From Ruegeria sediminis (lineage in GTDB: Bacteria; Pseudomonadota; Alphaproteobacteria; Rhodobacterales; Rhodobacteraceae), in the NCBI RefSeq assembly GCF_005938215.1, contig NZ_VCPD01000004.1:248001-312000 (forward strand): a stretch of DNA of 64,000 bases. Reading direction: 5' to 3'. Below are positions 14,931 through 24,109 of the stretch, in pieces. Positions within the stretch are counted from its first letter, which is position 1, and each line of letters starts with the position of its first letter. The translations under genes and the position numbers were made by a program. The notes below the pieces were generated by a model that saw nothing but the letters and a program-made list of their open reading frames with translations, ran no database searches and had not been told where the DNA came from.

Positions 14931-16760
14931 TCAAAGCTGGCGGACGGCGCCTTTCGCCGCGCTGGTGGTCAGCTTGGCATAGGCCTTCAGCGCCGTGGAC
15001 ACCTTGCGCTTGCGCGGCTTGGCCGGCGCCCAACCCTTTTCGTCCTGCAACTCCCGGCGCTCGGCGAGCAATGCATCATCGACCGCCAGATGGATCTTGC
15101 GGTTGGGAATGTCGATTTCGATCATGTCGCCCTGTTCGACCAGGCCGATCAGACCGCCCTCGGCGGCCTCGGGCGACACGTGCCCGATGGACAGGCCCGA
15201 AGAGCCGCCGGAAAAACGGCCGTCGGTGACCAGCGCGCAGGCTTTGCCGAGCCCCTTGGACTTGAGGTAGCTCGTCGGATAGAGCATCTCCTGCATCCCC
15301 GGACCGCCGCGCGGCCCTTCGTAGCGGATCAGCACCACTTCGCCTTCCTTCACCTTGCCGGTCAGAATACCGGACACGGCATCGTCCTGGCTTTCGAAGA
15401 TATGCGCCGGGCCGGTGAAGGTCAGGATCGATTCGTCGACGCCTGCCGTTTTCACGATGCAGCCCTCTTCCGCAAGGTTGCCGTAGAGCACGGCCAATCC
15501 GCCATCCTGCGAGAACGCGTGTTCGGCACTGCGGATCACCCCGGTTTCGCGGTCCAGATCGACACTGTCATAGCGGCGGTCCTGCGAAAAGGCGGTCTGG
15601 GTCGGAACGCCGCCCGGCGCGGCGCGGAAGAAGTCGTGCACCGCTTCGCTGTCCGTCCGTTTGACATCCCAACGCTCCAGCGCATCCGCCAAGGTGGGCG
15701 AGTGCACGGTCCCGACCGTGGTGTTCAGCAGGCCGGCGCGGTCCAACTCGCCCAGGATGGACATGATGCCGCCGGCACGGTGAACGTCCTCCATGTGGAC
15801 GTCGTCCTTGGCCGGGGCCACCTTGCACAGGACGGGCACCTTGCGGGACAGGTGGTCGATGTCGGACATATGGAATCCGACTTCGCCCTCGTGCGCGGCC
15901 GCCAGCAGATGCAGCACCGTGTTGGTCGAACCGCCCATGGCGATGTCCAGCGACATGGCGTTCTCGAACGCGGTGCGGGTCGCGATGTTGCGGGGCAGAA
16001 CGCTTGCGTCATCCCGTTCGTAGTAACGTTTGCACAGATCCACGACCAGGTGGCCGGCCTCGATGAACAGTCGTTTGCGGTCTGCATGGGTCGCCAGGGT
16101 CGAACCGTTGCCCGGCAGCGACAGGCCCAGCGCCTCGGTCAGGCAGTTCATCGAGTTGGCGGTGAACATGCCCGAACATGATCCGCAGGTCGGACAGGCC
16201 GAACGTTCGATGGCCGCGACCTGCTCGTCGCTGTAGCTTTCGTCGGCGGCCGCGACCATGGCATCCACCAGGTCCAGCGCCTTTTCCTTGCCTTCCCAGA
16301 TGACCTTTCCCGCTTCCATCGGGCCGCCGGACACGAACACGACCGGGATGTTCAGCCGCATTGCCGCCATCAGCATGCCGGGCGTGATCTTGTCGCAGTT
16401 CGAGATGCAGACCATGGCGTCGGCGCAATGGGCGTTGACCATGTATTCCACCGAATCCGCGATGATCTCGCGCGAAGGCAGGGAGTAGAGCATTCCGTCA
16501 TGGCCCATGGCGATGCCGTCATCCACCGCGATGGTGTTGAACTCCTTGGCGACGCCGCCCGCCGCCTCGACCTCGCGCGCGACCATCTGGCCCAGATCCT
16601 TGAGATGGACGTGGCCCGGCACGAACTGGGTGAAGGAATTGACGATGGCGATGATCGGCTTGCCGAAATCATCGTCCGTCATGCCGGTCGCGCGCCACAA
16701 TCCGCGCGCGCCCGCCATGTTGCGTCCGTGGGTCGAAGTTCTGGATCGGTACATCGGCAT
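14931..16760 (-). CDS. ilvD: Dihydroxy-acid dehydratase
   Basis: IlvD dehydrates 2,3-dihydroxy-3-methyl acids to 2-oxo acids in valine, leucine and isoleucine synthesis, and to the pantothenate precursor. The 609-residue length is normal. The start [19 protein letters not shown] fits the family exactly, so I set the start at 16760 rather than 16814. Iron-sulfur ligands are visible in [11 protein letters not shown] and in [19 protein letters not shown]. The C-terminal [10 protein letters not shown] and SPEAAEGG segments are also conserved. AAGGGA lies upstream. It stands alone between a terminator and a divergent small membrane protein gene. Confidence 0.97.
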   Translation of the reverse strand: MPMYRSRTSTHGRNMAGARGLWRATGMTDDDFGKPIIAIVNSFTQFVPGHVHLKDLGQMVAREVEAAGGVAKEFNTIAVDDGIAMGHDGMLYSLPSREIIADSVEYMVNAHCADAMVCISNCDKITPGMLMAAMRLNIPVVFVSGGPMEAGKVIWEGKEKALDLVDAMVAAADESYSDEQVAAIERSACPTCGSCSGMFTANSMNCLTEALGLSLPGNGSTLATHADRKRLFIEAGHLVVDLCKRYYERDDASVLPRNIATRTAFENAMSLDIAMGGSTNTVLHLLAAAHEGEVGFHMSDIDHLSRKVPVLCKVAPAKDDVHMEDVHRAGGIMSILGELDRAGLLNTTVGTVHSPTLADALERWDVKRTDSEAVHDFFRAAPGGVPTQTAFSQDRRYDSVDLDRETGVIRSAEHAFSQDGGLAVLYGNLAEEGCIVKTAGVDESILTFTGPAHIFESQDDAVSGILTGKVKEGEVVLIRYEGPRGGPGMQEMLYPTSYLKSKGLGKACALVTDGRFSGGSSGLSIGHVSPEAAEGGLIGLVEQGDMIEIDIPNRKIHLAVDDALLAERRELQDEKGWAPAKPRKRKVSTALKAYAKLTTSAAKGAVRQL

Positions 16761-16954
16761 CGGCTGTTTCCCTTGGTTTTTCGAACAGGGACACCATTCG
16801 GGCGGCAAAAGCAAGGGAGCGGGGCCGATTCAATGACGGGACGGCAATCGCAGCCGCAAATTGCCCCCCATCCGACCCCGCCCGACGCCGGGATTGCATA
16901 CCCGAAGGGCCCTCGGTAGTCCTTCTGGCGGGAAATCTAGACCGGAGAACGCGG

Positions 16955-17224
16955 ATGACCACCATTGCCGATTCCCTCACGCTTGCCGACGGCGTCGGAT
17001 CGCTGGGCGCGCTGATGGTGGTGATCGCATATTTCGCCACTCAGATGCGCTGGATGAATTCCGAGGATCTGGCCTTTCCGGTGGTGAACCTCGTGGGATC
17101 GATCCTGATCGTCTATTCGCTGACGCAGAACTTCAACCTGGCCTCGATGCTGATCGAGAGCTTCTGGATCGCGATAAGCCTGGTGGGCATTCTTCAGCAT
17201 TTCAGGCTCCGCCGCAGCCGCTGA
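16955..17224 (+). CDS. Small CBU_0592-like membrane protein
   Basis: The 89-residue product has three hydrophobic segments (about residues 14-28, 42-57 and 64-80) and resembles the small CBU_0592-type membrane proteins of unknown function. The ATG follows CCGGAGAACGCGG. It lies upstream of sseA with a 108-bp gap and may be transcribed with it. Only the membrane topology can be stated. Confidence 0.65.
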   Translation: MTTIADSLTLADGVGSLGALMVVIAYFATQMRWMNSEDLAFPVVNLVGSILIVYSLTQNFNLASMLIESFWIAISLVGILQHFRLRRSR

Positions 17225-17332
17225 ACCTGGCGCGGCCTCGTCTTGTTTGCGGACAGGAACGGTGCCGTTCCCTTCTTGAAACAACATCCGCCGGCGTATA
17301 GGGAAAACCCTGCGCGCATAGGGGAGGCTTAG

Positions 17333-18187
17333 ATGCAGGACGATCCGAAAACCCTTGTTTCCACCGACTGGCTGGCCGCGCATCTCAAGGACCCGGATCT
17401 GCGGGTTCTGGATGCGTCCTGGTATCTGCCGCAGCAGGGTCGTGACGCCAAGGCCGAATATGACGCAGCACACATTCCCGGCGCGCGTTTCTTTGACATA
17501 GACGAGATTTCCGACCACCGGTCGGATCTGCCGCACATGGCGCCGCCGGTGGAAAAGTTCATGTCGCGCCTGCGGGCCATGGGGGTCGGCGACGGCCATC
17601 AGGTCGTCGTCTATGACGGCGCGGGGCTGCTGTCGGCGGCGCGTGTCTGGTGGCTGTTCCGGCTGATGGGTCAGGAGAACGTCGCCGTTCTGGACGGCGG
17701 CTTCCCCAAATGGCAGGCGGAAGAGCGCGAGATCGAGGATCTGCCGCCCGTCATCCGCGACCGCCACATGACCGTCCGCGTGCAGAACCACCTGTTGCGC
17801 GATGTCACGCAGGTTTCGGCGGCGGCAAAGCTGTCCAACCACGAGATCATCGACGCGCGCTCTGCCAACAGGTTTGCCGGCACCGAGCCGGAGCCGCGCG
17901 AAGGGCTGCGGCCGGGTCATATCCCGGGGTCGCGCAACGTTCCGTACGGCGCCCTGCTCAACAAGAATGGCACGATGAAATCGCCGGAAGACTGCCGCGC
18001 CGTTTTCGAGGCTGCGGGCGTCGACCTGTCCAAGCCCGCCATCACCACCTGCGGATCCGGCGTGACCGCAGCCATCCTCAGCCTGGCGCTCGAGCGCATG
18101 GGCAAGACCGATCACTCGCTTTATGACGGCTCCTGGGCCGAATGGGGTGCATTCCCGACCCTGCCCGTCGCAACCGGAGAGAACTGA
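17333..18187 (+). CDS. sseA: 3-mercaptopyruvate sulfurtransferase
   Basis: The 284-residue protein has two rhodanese domains. The second contains the catalytic loop CGSGVTA with Cys240, the form typical of mercaptopyruvate rather than thiosulfate sulfurtransferases. It moves sulfur from 3-mercaptopyruvate to thiol or cyanide acceptors. It is cytosolic with no signal peptide. GGGGAGG precedes the ATG. The TGA stop overlaps the ATG of the following aminotransferase, so the two are translationally coupled. That link makes sense because an aminotransferase can convert cysteine to mercaptopyruvate. Confidence 0.93.
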   Translation: MQDDPKTLVSTDWLAAHLKDPDLRVLDASWYLPQQGRDAKAEYDAAHIPGARFFDIDEISDHRSDLPHMAPPVEKFMSRLRAMGVGDGHQVVVYDGAGLLSAARVWWLFRLMGQENVAVLDGGFPKWQAEEREIEDLPPVIRDRHMTVRVQNHLLRDVTQVSAAAKLSNHEIIDARSANRFAGTEPEPREGLRPGHIPGSRNVPYGALLNKNGTMKSPEDCRAVFEAAGVDLSKPAITTCGSGVTAAILSLALERMGKTDHSLYDGSWAEWGAFPTLPVATGEN

Positions 18188-19371
18188 TGTTCGAAAATCT
18201 CAAGGCGCAGCCCGCCGACAAGATCCTGATGCTGATGCAGATGTATCGCGACGATCCGCGCGAAGACAAAATCGATCTGGGCGTGGGCGTCTACAAGAAC
18301 GCCGAGGGCGTGACCCCGGTCATGCGCGCGGTCAAGGCTGCCGAGCACCGCATATGGGAACAGCAGGAAACCAAGGCCTATACCGGCCTGGCCGGTGATC
18401 CCGCATATGCGGACGCGATGATCGCGCTGATCCTGGGCAGTGCCGTTCCACGGGCGAACGTCGCTGCCGTCGCGACGCCGGGCGGCACCGGCGCCTGCCG
18501 TCAAGCCTTCGAGATGATCCGCATGGCCAATCCCGAGGCCCGTGTGTTCGTCTCGAATCCGACCTGGCCGAACCACATCTCGATCCTGAACTACCTGGGC
18601 ATCGAAACCGTCGCCTACCGCTATTTCGACGACGAAACCCGCGGCGTCGATTTTGACGGCATGATCGAGGATCTTGGGAAGGCCAAGGCCGGCGACGTCG
18701 TGCTGCTGCACGGCTGCTGCCACAACCCGACCGGCGCCAACCTGAACATGGTTCAGTGGCAGGAGGTGGTGAACCTCATCAACGAACGCGGCCTCGTGGC
18801 CATGATCGACATCGCCTATCAGGGTTTCGGTGACGGCCTGCTCGAAGACGGCCAGGCCACCCGTCTGGTGGCGGCATCGGTCAAGGAATGCCTGATCGCG
18901 GCGTCCTGCTCGAAGAATTTCGGCGTCTATCGCGAACGCACCGGCCTGCTGATGGCGGTCAGCGCCGACGCCGGGCAGACCGCGTTGAACCAAGGGACGC
19001 TGGCCTTTCTGAATCGCCAGAACTACTCGTTTCCGCCGGATCACGGCGCGCGTGTGGTGACGACGATATTGATGGACGAAGATCTGCGGGCCGATTGGGC
19101 CGCCGAACTGGAGGAAGTGCGGCTGTCGATGCTGGGCCTGCGCCAGCAACTGGCCGACGAGTTGCAGCGGCTGACCGGCTCCGACCGTTTTGGCTTCATC
19201 GCCCAGCACCGGGGCATGTTCTCACGGCTCGGCGCTGCGCCCGAACTGGTCGAGAAGCTGCGGGTCGAGCATGGCATCTATATGGTGGGAGACAGCCGGT
19301 TGAACATCGCTGGCCTGAACGCGAACACCGTGCCGGTTCTGGCACAGGCCATCGTCGACGTCGGCGTCTGA
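18187..19371 (+). CDS. Aromatic/aspartate aminotransferase (class I, TyrB/AspC type)
   Basis: This 394-residue PLP enzyme matches the AspC/TyrB subgroup: the KIDLGVGVYKN start, the AYTGLAGDP loop near residue 60, HGCCHNPTGANL near 176, IDIAYQGFG near 208 and the PLP lysine in SCSKNFGVYRERTG (K243). It transfers amino groups between aspartate, aromatic amino acids or cysteine and 2-oxoglutarate. I set the start at the ATG overlapping the sseA stop, not at the in-frame upstream codon. Coupling to sseA suggests that one substrate is cysteine, giving mercaptopyruvate. Annotation as aromatic amino acid transaminase is most likely. Confidence 0.9.
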   Translation: MFENLKAQPADKILMLMQMYRDDPREDKIDLGVGVYKNAEGVTPVMRAVKAAEHRIWEQQETKAYTGLAGDPAYADAMIALILGSAVPRANVAAVATPGGTGACRQAFEMIRMANPEARVFVSNPTWPNHISILNYLGIETVAYRYFDDETRGVDFDGMIEDLGKAKAGDVVLLHGCCHNPTGANLNMVQWQEVVNLINERGLVAMIDIAYQGFGDGLLEDGQATRLVAASVKECLIAASCSKNFGVYRERTGLLMAVSADAGQTALNQGTLAFLNRQNYSFPPDHGARVVTTILMDEDLRADWAAELEEVRLSMLGLRQQLADELQRLTGSDRFGFIAQHRGMFSRLGAAPELVEKLRVEHGIYMVGDSRLNIAGLNANTVPVLAQAIVDVGV

Positions 19372-19394
19372 TACAGTGTCCCGCCGCGCTCTGC

Positions 19395-19763
19395 TCAACC
19401 CGGGCGCGGCGGCGTATCCACGAAGCGCATGTCGCCATCCGCGACGGCAAACGGTTCACCGCCTGCCGTCAGAACGGCGCGGTCCTTCATGTTCCTGAAA
19501 TCGAACATCGCGTTCAGCACCACGTCCGGGCGGCCCTGGTATACCTTGGGACGGTAGATGCAGATGCCCATCTCGTCATCCAGACGCCTGTAGGTGTATT
19601 GCGCCTCGCCAACCAGTTTGCCTCCCGCCGTCACGTAGCAGGTGGTTTCGGTCTCGTAGCTGACGGTATGGGTCGACAACTCTGCGAAATCGCCGGTGCC
19701 GGAATGGTGGGTACCCGTCCATTCCAGGCTGTGTCCGACCAGTGTGTCCGGTGCGCAGGCCAT
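19395..19763 (-). CDS. Uncharacterised beta-rich protein, possibly MoaF/calycin-like
   Basis: The 122-residue product starts MACAPDTLVGHSLEW and consists mainly of predicted beta strands with the segments YETETTCYVT and GICIYRPKVYQGRPD. It loosely resembles MoaF/calycin-fold proteins, but I cannot confirm this. The ATG at 19763 has a GGAG site; the longer frame to 19853 would run through a terminator. It is convergent with the aminotransferase gene, with a 23-bp gap. Confidence 0.55.
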   Translation of the reverse strand: MACAPDTLVGHSLEWTGTHHSGTGDFAELSTHTVSYETETTCYVTAGGKLVGEAQYTYRRLDDEMGICIYRPKVYQGRPDVVLNAMFDFRNMKDRAVLTAGGEPFAVADGDMRFVDTPPRPG

Positions 19764-19825
19764 TGATCTGCTCCGTTTTCGGCAATCTGTCCGGATGCAG
19801 GTTAGGCCGATTGCGCTGCCAAGGC

Positions 19826-19851
19826 AAAAAGCCCCGGCACTTGGCCGGGGC
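19826..19851 (-). terminator. Rho-independent terminator of glnK-amtB
   Basis: GCCCCGGC (19831-19838) and GCCGGGGC (19844-19851) pair around ACTTG. Read on the minus strand, the stem is followed by TTTTT (19826-19830), 23 bp after the amtB stop. Confidence 0.88.
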
Positions 19852-19874
19852 AATCTGATGGATATGAAGGGTGG

Positions 19875-21203
19875 TTATCCTTTCGAGAATTCCGGATAAG
19901 CCTCCATGCCCAGTTCGGCCATGTCGAGGCCGTTGATCTCTTCCTCTTCGCCGACCCGCAGGCCCACGGTGCTCTTGATGACCGTGAACAGGACGTAGCT
20001 GACCACGAAGACGAAGACACCGATCGCGACGAAGCCGATGATCTGGGTGACGAAGGAGGCATCCGAGTTGGTCCAGGCGACGATGAAGGTACCCCAGAAA
20101 CCGGCGATCAGGTGAACCGGGATGGCGCCGACAACATCGTCGATCCGCATCCGGTCGAGCATCGGCACGGCAAAGACCACGATGACGCCGCCGATACCGC
20201 CGATGATCAGCGACTGGAACAGCGACGGGGCCAGCGGCTCGGCCGTGATCGAAACCAGACCCGCCAGGGCGCCGTTCAGCGTCATGGTCAGGTCGACCTT
20301 GCCGAACCGCACCTGGGTCAGGATCAGTGCGGCAACGGCGCCCGCTGCAGCGGCCATGTTGGTGTTGGCGAAGATGCGGCTGATATCGGCCATGTCACCG
20401 ATGGTGCCCATCGCCAGCTGCGAACCGCCGTTGAAGCCGAACCAGCCGAGCCACAGGATGAACGTGCCGAGCGTGGCCAGCGCAAGATTCGAGCCGGGGA
20501 TCGGAACGACCTTGCCGTCCTTGGTGAACTTGCCGATGCGCGGACCCAGCACGATGGCGCCGGCGAGGGCCGCGAAGCCGCCTGCTGCATGAACCAGCGT
20601 CGAACCGGCGAAATCGGAGAAGCCCATTTCCGACAGCCAGCCGCCACCCCACTGCCACGAGGCCTCGATAGGATAGATGATGCCGGTCAGCACGACCACG
20701 AACAGCAGGAAGGGCCAGAGCTTCACCCGCTCGGCCATGGTGCCCGACACGATCGATGCGGTCGTGGCGCAGAACATCAGCTGAAAGAAGAAGTCCGAGC
20801 CGACGGACGCATAGGACAGGTCGGTTTCCGTGTCGGCCAGGCCGACAGGCTCGAGCACGGTCGGCGAGAACGCCCCCAGGAAACCGGTGATGGTCCAGCC
20901 GTCGCCCGGATACATCAGGTTGAAGCCCACCAGCCAGTACATGATGGCGGCCAGCGAAAACAGCGCGATGTTCTTGGTCAGCTGCATGGTGACGTTCTTG
21001 GAACGGACCAGACCGGCCTCGAGCATGGCGAAACCGGCGGCCATCCAGAACACCAGGAAACCGCCCATCAGGAACAGAAGAGAGGTCAGGATGTACTGCG
21101 TGTGCTGGGGCGTCTCCCCGCTCGCGGCGGTCTCCTGGGCCAGGCCCACTTGCGGCAGCGCGATGACCGCGGCAGCGGGAATGAGAGTTTTGATCAGGTT
21201 CAT
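19875..21203 (-). CDS. amtB: Ammonium transporter
   Basis: AmtB is a trimeric inner-membrane ammonium channel. The 442-residue product has a cleavable N-terminal signal (ending about GLAQE) and 11 predicted membrane segments. Family motifs are present: AGFAMLEAGLVRSKN, DFAGSTLVHAAGG (with the pore histidine), FILWLGWFGFNGGS and the C-terminal GLDMAELGMEAYPE, where PII proteins dock. The ATG at 21203 follows GAGGA. It is 31 bp downstream of glnK in the same direction, the standard nitrogen-regulated pair, and a terminator follows. Confidence 0.96.
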   Translation of the reverse strand: MNLIKTLIPAAAVIALPQVGLAQETAASGETPQHTQYILTSLLFLMGGFLVFWMAAGFAMLEAGLVRSKNVTMQLTKNIALFSLAAIMYWLVGFNLMYPGDGWTITGFLGAFSPTVLEPVGLADTETDLSYASVGSDFFFQLMFCATTASIVSGTMAERVKLWPFLLFVVVLTGIIYPIEASWQWGGGWLSEMGFSDFAGSTLVHAAGGFAALAGAIVLGPRIGKFTKDGKVVPIPGSNLALATLGTFILWLGWFGFNGGSQLAMGTIGDMADISRIFANTNMAAAAGAVAALILTQVRFGKVDLTMTLNGALAGLVSITAEPLAPSLFQSLIIGGIGGVIVVFAVPMLDRMRIDDVVGAIPVHLIAGFWGTFIVAWTNSDASFVTQIIGFVAIGVFVFVVSYVLFTVIKSTVGLRVGEEEEINGLDMAELGMEAYPEFSKG

Positions 21204-21234
21204 TTTCTTGTCCTCGGAGTGGAAGTGGCAGGGC

Positions 21235-21573
21235 TCAAAGCGCGTCTTCATCGGTTTCCCCGGTCCGCACGCGCATCGCTTGTTCGACGTCCAGCACGAA
21301 GATCTTGCCGTCGCCGATCTTGCCCGTCTTGGCGGTCGAAGAGATGGTCTGGATGATCTGTTCGACCATCGCTGCGGGAACCACGATCTCGAGCTTGATC
21401 TTGGGTACGAAATTCACGGCATATTCTGCGCCGCGGTAGATTTCCGTGTGTCCGGACTGCGAGCCAAATCCCTTGATCTCGGTCACCATCATGCCGCGGA
21501 TGCCCGCCTGGGTGAGCGCCTCGCGCACCTCCTCGAGCTTGAACGGCTTGATTGTCGCAATGATGAGTTTCAC
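21235..21573 (-). CDS. glnK: PII nitrogen regulatory protein GlnK
   Basis: The product is exactly 112 residues when started at the GTG at 21573, the standard PII length; AAGGGGAA precedes it. The T-loop is intact with the uridylylated tyrosine in RGAEYAVNF, and the nucleotide-binding TGKIGDGKIFV segment is present. GlnK senses ATP/ADP, 2-oxoglutarate and glutamine status and closes AmtB when nitrogen is plentiful. Its place directly upstream of amtB identifies it as GlnK rather than GlnB. I looked for a sigma-54 promoter upstream and found no convincing match. Confidence 0.95.
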   Translation of the reverse strand: MKLIIATIKPFKLEEVREALTQAGIRGMMVTEIKGFGSQSGHTEIYRGAEYAVNFVPKIKLEIVVPAAMVEQIIQTISSTAKTGKIGDGKIFVLDVEQAMRVRTGETDEDAL

Positions 21574-21721
21574 TTCTTTCCCCTTTGCCTTGCCGGCCGA
21601 CCCGGCGTGTTTGCACCTGCAGAAAAAAGAGCGCGGGAATGGTCGTAAAGGAACAATTCGACGAGGTTGAACTTGGCAAAATTCGGCCTTGTCGCACATT
21701 TTTTGCACAAAATTCAGCCGG

Positions 21722-21738
21722 TGATTAAATTTTAATCA
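21722..21738. promoter_or_regulatory. 17-bp A+T palindrome between glnK and the PBP gene
   Basis: TGATTAAA and TTTAATCA are perfect inverted arms around a single T, in the 260-bp region between the divergent glnK and penicillin-binding-protein genes. The form suits a dimeric repressor or activator site. No regulator can be named. Confidence 0.4.
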
Positions 21739-21832
21739 TGTCTGTGAAGCGGAATTCCGGTAATTCGCACCTCTACATGAGCATCCGGGCAGGGTATTGT
21801 CCGGCAAAAGCAAGGAACGGGCAGAGTTGAGC

Positions 21833-24019
21833 ATGACTGAGTCCAAGCGCCGCGGGTCACCTCTGGTGGCGGACAAAAGATACCCGTCTGCGGGCAGGAA
21901 AAAGACGTCGGGCAAGAAACCGGCGCGGAAATCGGCGGCGAAGAACACCACCCGGAAACGTCCCGCGCGACGCACTACACGCCGAACAACGCGGAGTTCG
22001 GGGGGCGGGTTCTTCGGCTTCGTTCGTCGTTTCTTCGGCTGGCTGCTCCGCCTTGTCTGGGGCGTCACCTGGCGCGTCGGGATGGTCGTCGCGGTTCTGG
22101 TCGCGATCGCGGTGGGGGCGGTCTACACGACTCTCCCCGATTCCGATTCTCTGCTGGACGGCCGCGCGCGCGGATCGGTGACGCTGCTGGACCGCGACGG
22201 CAAGGTGTTCGCCTGGCGCGGCGACCAGTTCGGCGGCGTGATCACAGCCGATACCGTGTCGCCGCATCTGAAACACGCGGTGATCGCCACCGAGGACAAA
22301 CGCTTCTATCGCCATTTCGGCATCAGCCCGCGTGGCGTTGCCAGCGCCGTCCGCATCAACCTGAGCGAGGGGCGCGGGCCGCTGTCTGGTCATGGCGGTT
22401 CGACCATCACGCAGCAGACCGCGAAGCTGCTGTGCCTGGGCGTGCCGTATGATCCGACGCAATGGAAATCCGAGGCCGACTACGAATCCGATTGCCGCCG
22501 GGGTTCCCTGTTGCGCAAGGCCAAGGAAGCCATCTACGCGATGGCCATGGAGGTCAAATACTCCAAGGACGAGATCCTGACGATCTATCTAAACCGCGCC
22601 TTCCTGGGTGCTGGCGCCCGCGGCTTCGAAGCGGCCAGCCAGCGCTATTTCGGCAAGTCCGCGGCCGAGGTTTCGCCCGCCGAGGCGGCGATGCTGGCCG
22701 GCCTGCTGGTGGCCCCGACGCGGTACGCGCCGACAAACGATCTGGAGCGTTCGCAAGGCCGGGCAGATGTCGTCATCGGCCTGATGGAGGAACAGGGCTA
22801 CCTTTCGGCCAATCAGGCGCAACGGGCGCGCACCGAACCGGCCGAACTGTCCGAAGCCGCCGCCGCGCGCGCGGGCGGGTATTTCGCGGACTGGGTCATG
22901 GCCAGCGGTCCGGAATTCTTTACCCGCAACACGACCGAGGATGTGGTGATCCGCACCACCCTGGATCAGCGGATACAGACCGCCGCCGAAGAGGCGATGA
23001 AATTCATCTTCCTGGAAAAGGTCAAACCCGATTCCAAGGCGCAGGCAGCCATCGTGGTGATGTCGGCGGACGGCGCGGTGCGGGCCATGGTCGGCGGGCG
23101 CAAGACCCGCGTGTCCGGCGCGTTCAACCGGGCGACGCAGGCGCTGCGTCAGACCGGTTCCTCGTTCAAGCCGTTCGTCTACGCGACCGCTCTGGAACTG
23201 GGGTATTCGTCGCTGGATACGGTGATCGACGAGCCGTATTGCGAGAACATTCCCGGATCCGGACAATGGTGCCCGAAAAACTACACCAACAAGCATTTCG
23301 GCCGGGTGACGCTGACGCGGGCGCTGCGCGATTCGCTCAACGTACCAGCGGTGAAGGTGGCCAATATCGCCGGGCTCGACAACGTGCGCACCGTGGCGAG
23401 CGGATTCGGCATCGAAAGCGATCTGGCCTCGGGTCCTGCCCTTGCTCTGGGCGTGTCCGAAAGCACGCTGATCGAAATGACCGGCGCCTATGCCGGGATC
23501 CTGAATGGCGGCTCGTCGGTCGAGCCTTACGGGCTGACGGAACTCAAGCTTCTGGGCGACGACGAGCCGCTGATGGCGACCAGCACCGGCATCGGCGAAC
23601 GGGTGATCCGGACCGATGCGGCGCAGCAATTGATATGGATGATGGAAAAGGTGGTGTCCGAAGGCTCGGGCAAGCGCGCGGCGCTGCCGGGCTGGCAGGT
23701 GGCCGGCAAGACCGGCACGACGCAGGCGGCCCGCGATGCCTGGTTCATCGGCTTCACTGCCGATTACGTGGCCGGGGTATGGCTTGGGTATGACGACAAC
23801 ACGCCGCTCTCGGGCGTCACTGGCGGCGGTTTGCCGGCCGAGATCTGGCACGAAACCATGATCCGCGTGACCGAGGGCATGACCCCCAGTCCCTTGCCAA
23901 TGCAGGCCCCGAAGGAACCGACATTGACCGCGCAGCCCAGGCAGAACAAGAAGGGCGGGGGCAGCTTCGGCCAAGAGGTCGAAAAGCTGCTGAGGAACAT
24001 TTTCGGCGGTAACAACTGA
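21833..24019 (+). CDS. Class A penicillin-binding protein (PBP1A family)
   Basis: This bifunctional cell-wall enzyme polymerises glycan strands and cross-links peptides in the periplasm. A basic Lys/Arg-rich N-terminal tail is followed by one membrane segment. The GT51 domain shows EDKRFYRHFGI, GGSTITQQ (near residue 188) and YLNRAFLGAGARGFEAA. The transpeptidase domain has SSFKPF (catalytic Ser about 443), SLN in RDSLNVPAVK, and KTGTT (about 625). It has 728 residues from the ATG at 21833. A TTG at 21827 or 21797 could also start it, the former better spaced from AAGGA. It diverges from glnK. Confidence 0.92.
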   Translation: MTESKRRGSPLVADKRYPSAGRKKTSGKKPARKSAAKNTTRKRPARRTTRRTTRSSGGGFFGFVRRFFGWLLRLVWGVTWRVGMVVAVLVAIAVGAVYTTLPDSDSLLDGRARGSVTLLDRDGKVFAWRGDQFGGVITADTVSPHLKHAVIATEDKRFYRHFGISPRGVASAVRINLSEGRGPLSGHGGSTITQQTAKLLCLGVPYDPTQWKSEADYESDCRRGSLLRKAKEAIYAMAMEVKYSKDEILTIYLNRAFLGAGARGFEAASQRYFGKSAAEVSPAEAAMLAGLLVAPTRYAPTNDLERSQGRADVVIGLMEEQGYLSANQAQRARTEPAELSEAAAARAGGYFADWVMASGPEFFTRNTTEDVVIRTTLDQRIQTAAEEAMKFIFLEKVKPDSKAQAAIVVMSADGAVRAMVGGRKTRVSGAFNRATQALRQTGSSFKPFVYATALELGYSSLDTVIDEPYCENIPGSGQWCPKNYTNKHFGRVTLTRALRDSLNVPAVKVANIAGLDNVRTVASGFGIESDLASGPALALGVSESTLIEMTGAYAGILNGGSSVEPYGLTELKLLGDDEPLMATSTGIGERVIRTDAAQQLIWMMEKVVSEGSGKRAALPGWQVAGKTGTTQAARDAWFIGFTADYVAGVWLGYDDNTPLSGVTGGGLPAEIWHETMIRVTEGMTPSPLPMQAPKEPTLTAQPRQNKKGGGSFGQEVEKLLRNIFGGNN

Positions 24020-24109
24020 CGGCCGGATCGGAACTTCTGCCTGCCCAAGTCATTGACCTTGGCAGATCTTTCCGCTTTGAACGCGCGGGTGCCCGTTGCG
24101 AGGAACGAC

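Noticed and set aside
21574..21832. Sigma-54/NtrC promoter upstream of glnK
   Set aside because: I searched the minus strand for TGGCAC-N5-TTGC-like sequence and found no adequate match; nitrogen control is therefore not claimed from sequence.
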